Positions 61,725 to 64,000 of a DNA stretch of 64,000 bases are shown here, in pieces (the stretch's first letter is position 1; each line of letters begins with the position of its first letter). Both the position numbers and the translations under genes were made by a program. The DNA comes from Notamacropus eugenii (taxonomy: Eukaryota > Chordata > Mammalia > Diprotodontia > Macropodidae), in contig NC_092878.1 of the NCBI RefSeq assembly GCF_028372415.1, forward strand, positions 29,804,903 to 29,868,902, in the 5' to 3' direction. A model generated the notes under the pieces. That model searched no databases. It saw only the letters and a program-made list of their open reading frames with translations, and was not told the DNA's origin.

Positions 61725-62330
61725 GGTCTAATGATGTCTCTTCCCTTCTCAAAACCTTTCAGTGTCTCCCTATTGCCTCTTCCTCATTTAAAACCCCAGT
61801 TTATTTTTCCAGGGTTATTTCATATTAATTATCCTATCTTTTTTTTTTTTTTTTGCACAAGGCAATCAGGGCTGAGTGACTTGTCCAGGATCACACAGCT
61901 AGTAAGTAATCAAGCACTTGAGACCAGATTTGAACTCAGGTCTTCCTGACTCCAGGGCTGGTGCTCTATCTACTATACCACCTGGCTGCCCTAATCACTC
62001 TGCTTTCCAAACTAAACTGCTAGTGGTTCCCCAGACTCTACTACTGTACACAAGCTCTTGACTCCTCACCTCCAGCTTGGCTCCTTTCTAGGCTCAACTC
62101 TGATGCCGTGCCTCTGTGAGTCTTTCTCTGAATCCATTGATTATTGGTACACTTTCTCCCTTAGTCAATCAACAAGCATTTCTCAGGTACCAGCTATATG
62201 TCAGGCATTTTGTAATTCACCTCTCTAAAAGCAGGAATTGTTTTTCATTTTTGTCCTTTTACCTCTCAGTGCCTAACCTAATGCCTGGCATATGGTAGAT
62301 GTTTAATAAATTTTGGTATATTGTATTGAA
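61725..62330 (+). mobile_element. L2 LINE 3' region, split by a SINE
   Basis: tctcaaaacctttcagtgtc, tccctattgcctcttcctca before the SINE; ccagcttggctcctttctag, cctaatgcctggcatatggt, gtttaataaattttgg after it. Confidence 0.75.
61842..61995 (-). mobile_element. Short CORE-SINE (WSINE1-like), nested in L2
   Basis: Poly-T, then ttgcacaaggcaatcagggc, tcacacagctagtaagtaat, gaccagatttgaactcaggt, ctataccacctggctgcc. The gcaaggcaat-type tail is the WSINE1-like hallmark. Confidence 0.78.
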
Positions 62331-62339
62331 TTTCATTTA

Positions 62340-62670
62340 GATCTTTTAAAAAGAGCTTAATGCATATCCTTTGGTTTTTATACTCTTTCTCTGAAGAACC
62401 TTCCCTTGTAACAAAGAAAAGCATCTAAGTAAAACTGATCAACAGTATGACCACATCTAATGGCATGTGCAATGCTCAGCACTCCTACCAAGAAAAAGAA
62501 AGATATTTCATCTTTTCTCTGGTCATTGCATTTAACCTGTGGTCATCTACCCTTTAGTGTTGTTCCAATTTATGTTATTATAATCACTGTGCATATTGTT
62601 CACCTGGTTCTGCTTTCTTCACTTTGCATCAGTTCATAGTGGTCTTCCCATGATTCTTTGAATTCCTATT
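62340..62670 (-). mobile_element. L1 LINE fragment
   Basis: cttcccttgtaacaaagaaa, tgtggtcatctaccctttag, gttcacctggttctgctttc, ttcactttgcatcagttcat. Confidence 0.65.
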
Positions 62671-62679
62671 TGTTGTTTC

Positions 62680-62990
62680 AAGAACATTGCAGAGTCTCCT
62701 AAATGACACTTACAATCACTCAGAAGAGTTCAGCCTAATAATACTCACAGGAAAGATCTTTTGTTCATACTATTACACTAAATTGAACAGACATCTCATT
62801 GATTTGGTACATCAGGACTTGTATCTTGCACAGTTAGCTGGGTCCAGAATTGAACAGGAAGAAGAGAATGGGCTTGTTTGTCTTTGTATAAATGGTTACC
62901 TTAAGGGTCTTTCTGAATCAAAGCTGTATCTAACACCAGTATTCTTCAAGTGATGTTCTATGGCTGCAAATCTCAGAATACCACAATCAC
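62680..62990 (+). mobile_element. Possible RTE LINE fragment
   Basis: The 88-codon open frame at 62687-62953 has a QDLYLAQLAGSRIEQ segment, and the following sequence (gatgttctatggctgcaaat) recalls the RTE stretch upstream of the CxTWTVY block. Weak. Confidence 0.3.
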
Positions 62991-62999
62991 TAAGGAATG

Positions 63000-63699
63000 A
63001 TCACTGTTAATTCTATCTCCATCTTATCTCTTGGACACCAATCCTCTCTACTCATAAAACCACCATCCTAGTTCAGGTCCTTATCATCTCCTGTTATGTA
63101 GACTATTAAAAGAATCTCCCACCTATCTCCTTCCCTCCCATCTATCTCTCTGCCTCCAGGCTTTCCTGTCTTAAATTTGTCCTACCTTACAACTGCCAAA
63201 CTGATATTCTTAAGCTACAGGTCTGAACCAAGAGAACATTGTACACAGAAGAGCAATATTTTAATGGTGTTCAACTGTGAAAGACAGCTATTTTTAGCTG
63301 TAATTATTCAAGACAATTCCAAAGGGTTCATGGTAAAAAAAAAAAATGCTATCTGCCTTCAGAAAGAGAATTGTGCAGACTGAACAGAGTGAATATTAAA
63401 GCATGCTTTTTTCACTTAATTTTCCATGTTTGTTTGGTTTGTTTTTTTTTTTTTTTGCAACATAGACAACATAGAAATGTGTTTTGCATGACTTCACAAG
63501 TATAATAGACATCATATTGCCTACCTTCTCACTGGGTGGAGGAGAGATTGGAGAAAGGGACAGAATTTGGAATTCAAAATTTAAAAACATTAAAAATAAA
63601 TAAATCATAGAAAAATAATTTTTAAAGGAAATAGGGAGAAAAAGTAAAATGCAAGCCTGAGCATGCCATTCCCCTACTCAAAAAGCTTTAGTGATTTCT
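63000..63699 (+). mobile_element. L2 LINE region, split by an L1 end and cut by an LTR
   Basis: aaccaccatcctagttcagg, tccttatcatctcctgttat, ctctgcctccaggctttcct, then after the L1 atgccattcccctactcaaa and aagctttagtgatttct. The L2 order breaks at 63700 where the LTR starts. Confidence 0.75.
63215..63648 (+). mobile_element. L1 LINE 3' end, nested in L2
   Basis: gaaccaagagaacattgtac, aagacaattccaaagggttc, tgttttgcatgacttcacaa, aatttggaattcaaaattta and an a-rich tail. Confidence 0.8.
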
Positions 63700-64000
63700 T
63701 GTTGGGGGTGTAAGCTCATTTCCATGTGGACAGTCTCAGGTGGGTAAAAGGTGAGGACTTCTAAACCTTAGAGTTCTCATGAGGCCCCCCAGGGAACAGC
63801 AGGGAATTGAGGTGTGAGACCGGGCTATCTCGTGCATTTCCGCCTCTTCCTGTGAGAAAAGTGCTGGGAGAGCGCATCCCCGCCCTCGAGATTGGCCCGG
63901 ATCTGAGCACACCTATTGTTATCTAACAGGCACGGTATTCAGGTGCAAACTATGCGGCCGGAGAGCTTAAGTAGGGTCAGGAAAGCCTGAAGGCACTCTT
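63700..64000 (+). mobile_element. Retroviral LTR, second copy, cut by window end
   Basis: Starts TGTTGGGG and follows the LTR at 56078 with roughly nine of ten bases matching by eye over the first 140. Whether it is a solo LTR or the left end of a longer element cannot be seen. It interrupts an L2, so it is younger than that L2. Confidence 0.85.

Noticed and set aside
62110-62140. Minus-strand ATGGATTCAG as TGM7 exon 1
   Set aside because: It is not followed by a GT donor, and it lies within L2-derived sequence.
56078-64000. A single provirus bounded by the two LTRs
   Set aside because: The sequence between them holds TGM7 exon 2 and ordinary host repeats, and the first LTR has its own flanking duplication, so it is a solo LTR.
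1-64000. CRISPR arrays, operons, bacterial promoters or toxin genes
   Set aside because: All direct repeats found are microsatellites or transposon-derived. Intron-containing genes and SINEs show this is animal nuclear DNA.

Overview
The window is vertebrate, and almost certainly marsupial, nuclear DNA. The evidence is a dense background of tRNA-headed CORE-SINEs of the Mar1, Ther1 and MIR kinds, RTE-type LINE and SINE pieces, old L2 and CR1/L3 LINEs and many L1 3' ends, around two multi-exon transglutaminase genes. I cannot name the species. Some short SINEs resemble WSINE1 of Australian marsupials, but that is only a hint. No bacterial, viral-system or CRISPR content is present.

Both genes lie on the minus strand, head to tail, in the order and orientation of TGM5 and TGM7 at human 15q15. 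The left edge (1-9012) holds the 5' end of TGM5: exon 3 (214-459), exon 2 (572-751) and a first exon with only 10 coding bases (9003-9012, encoding MAQ plus the first base of Gly). Intron 1 is about 8.3 kb. The rest of TGM5 lies left of the window.

From 9.1 to 31.7 kb is a 22-kb intergenic stretch made mostly of transposable elements. It contains an ORF2-less, HAL1-like L1 in a composite insertion bounded by a 16-bp target-site duplication (10.9-13.9 kb), an RTE LINE 3' end inserted into an L1 with a perfect 16-bp duplication (19.87-20.55 kb), an RPL29 processed pseudogene split by a Ther1-type SINE (21.6-22.7 kb), and the 5' half of an L1 (23.3-24.6 kb).

TGM7 runs from its stop codon at 31854 to the start of exon 2 at 61633. 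Twelve coding exons (2-13) were located with GT-AG splice sites and uninterrupted reading frames. The joined length predicts about 708 residues if exon 1 adds 10 coding bases as in TGM5. The Cys-His-Asp catalytic triad is present, so this looks like a working protein-crosslinking enzyme. Exon 1 was not found and probably lies beyond 64000.

TGM7 introns hold long polypyrimidine and GATA/GATG/GACA tracts, nested L2/L1/SINE layers, one complete solo LTR (56078-56653) and the start of a second related LTR cut by the window end (63700-64000). No previously undescribed gene system was found. The most useful observations concern repeat structure, the tiny TGM5 first exon, and the odd repetitive tail next to the RPL29 pseudogene.
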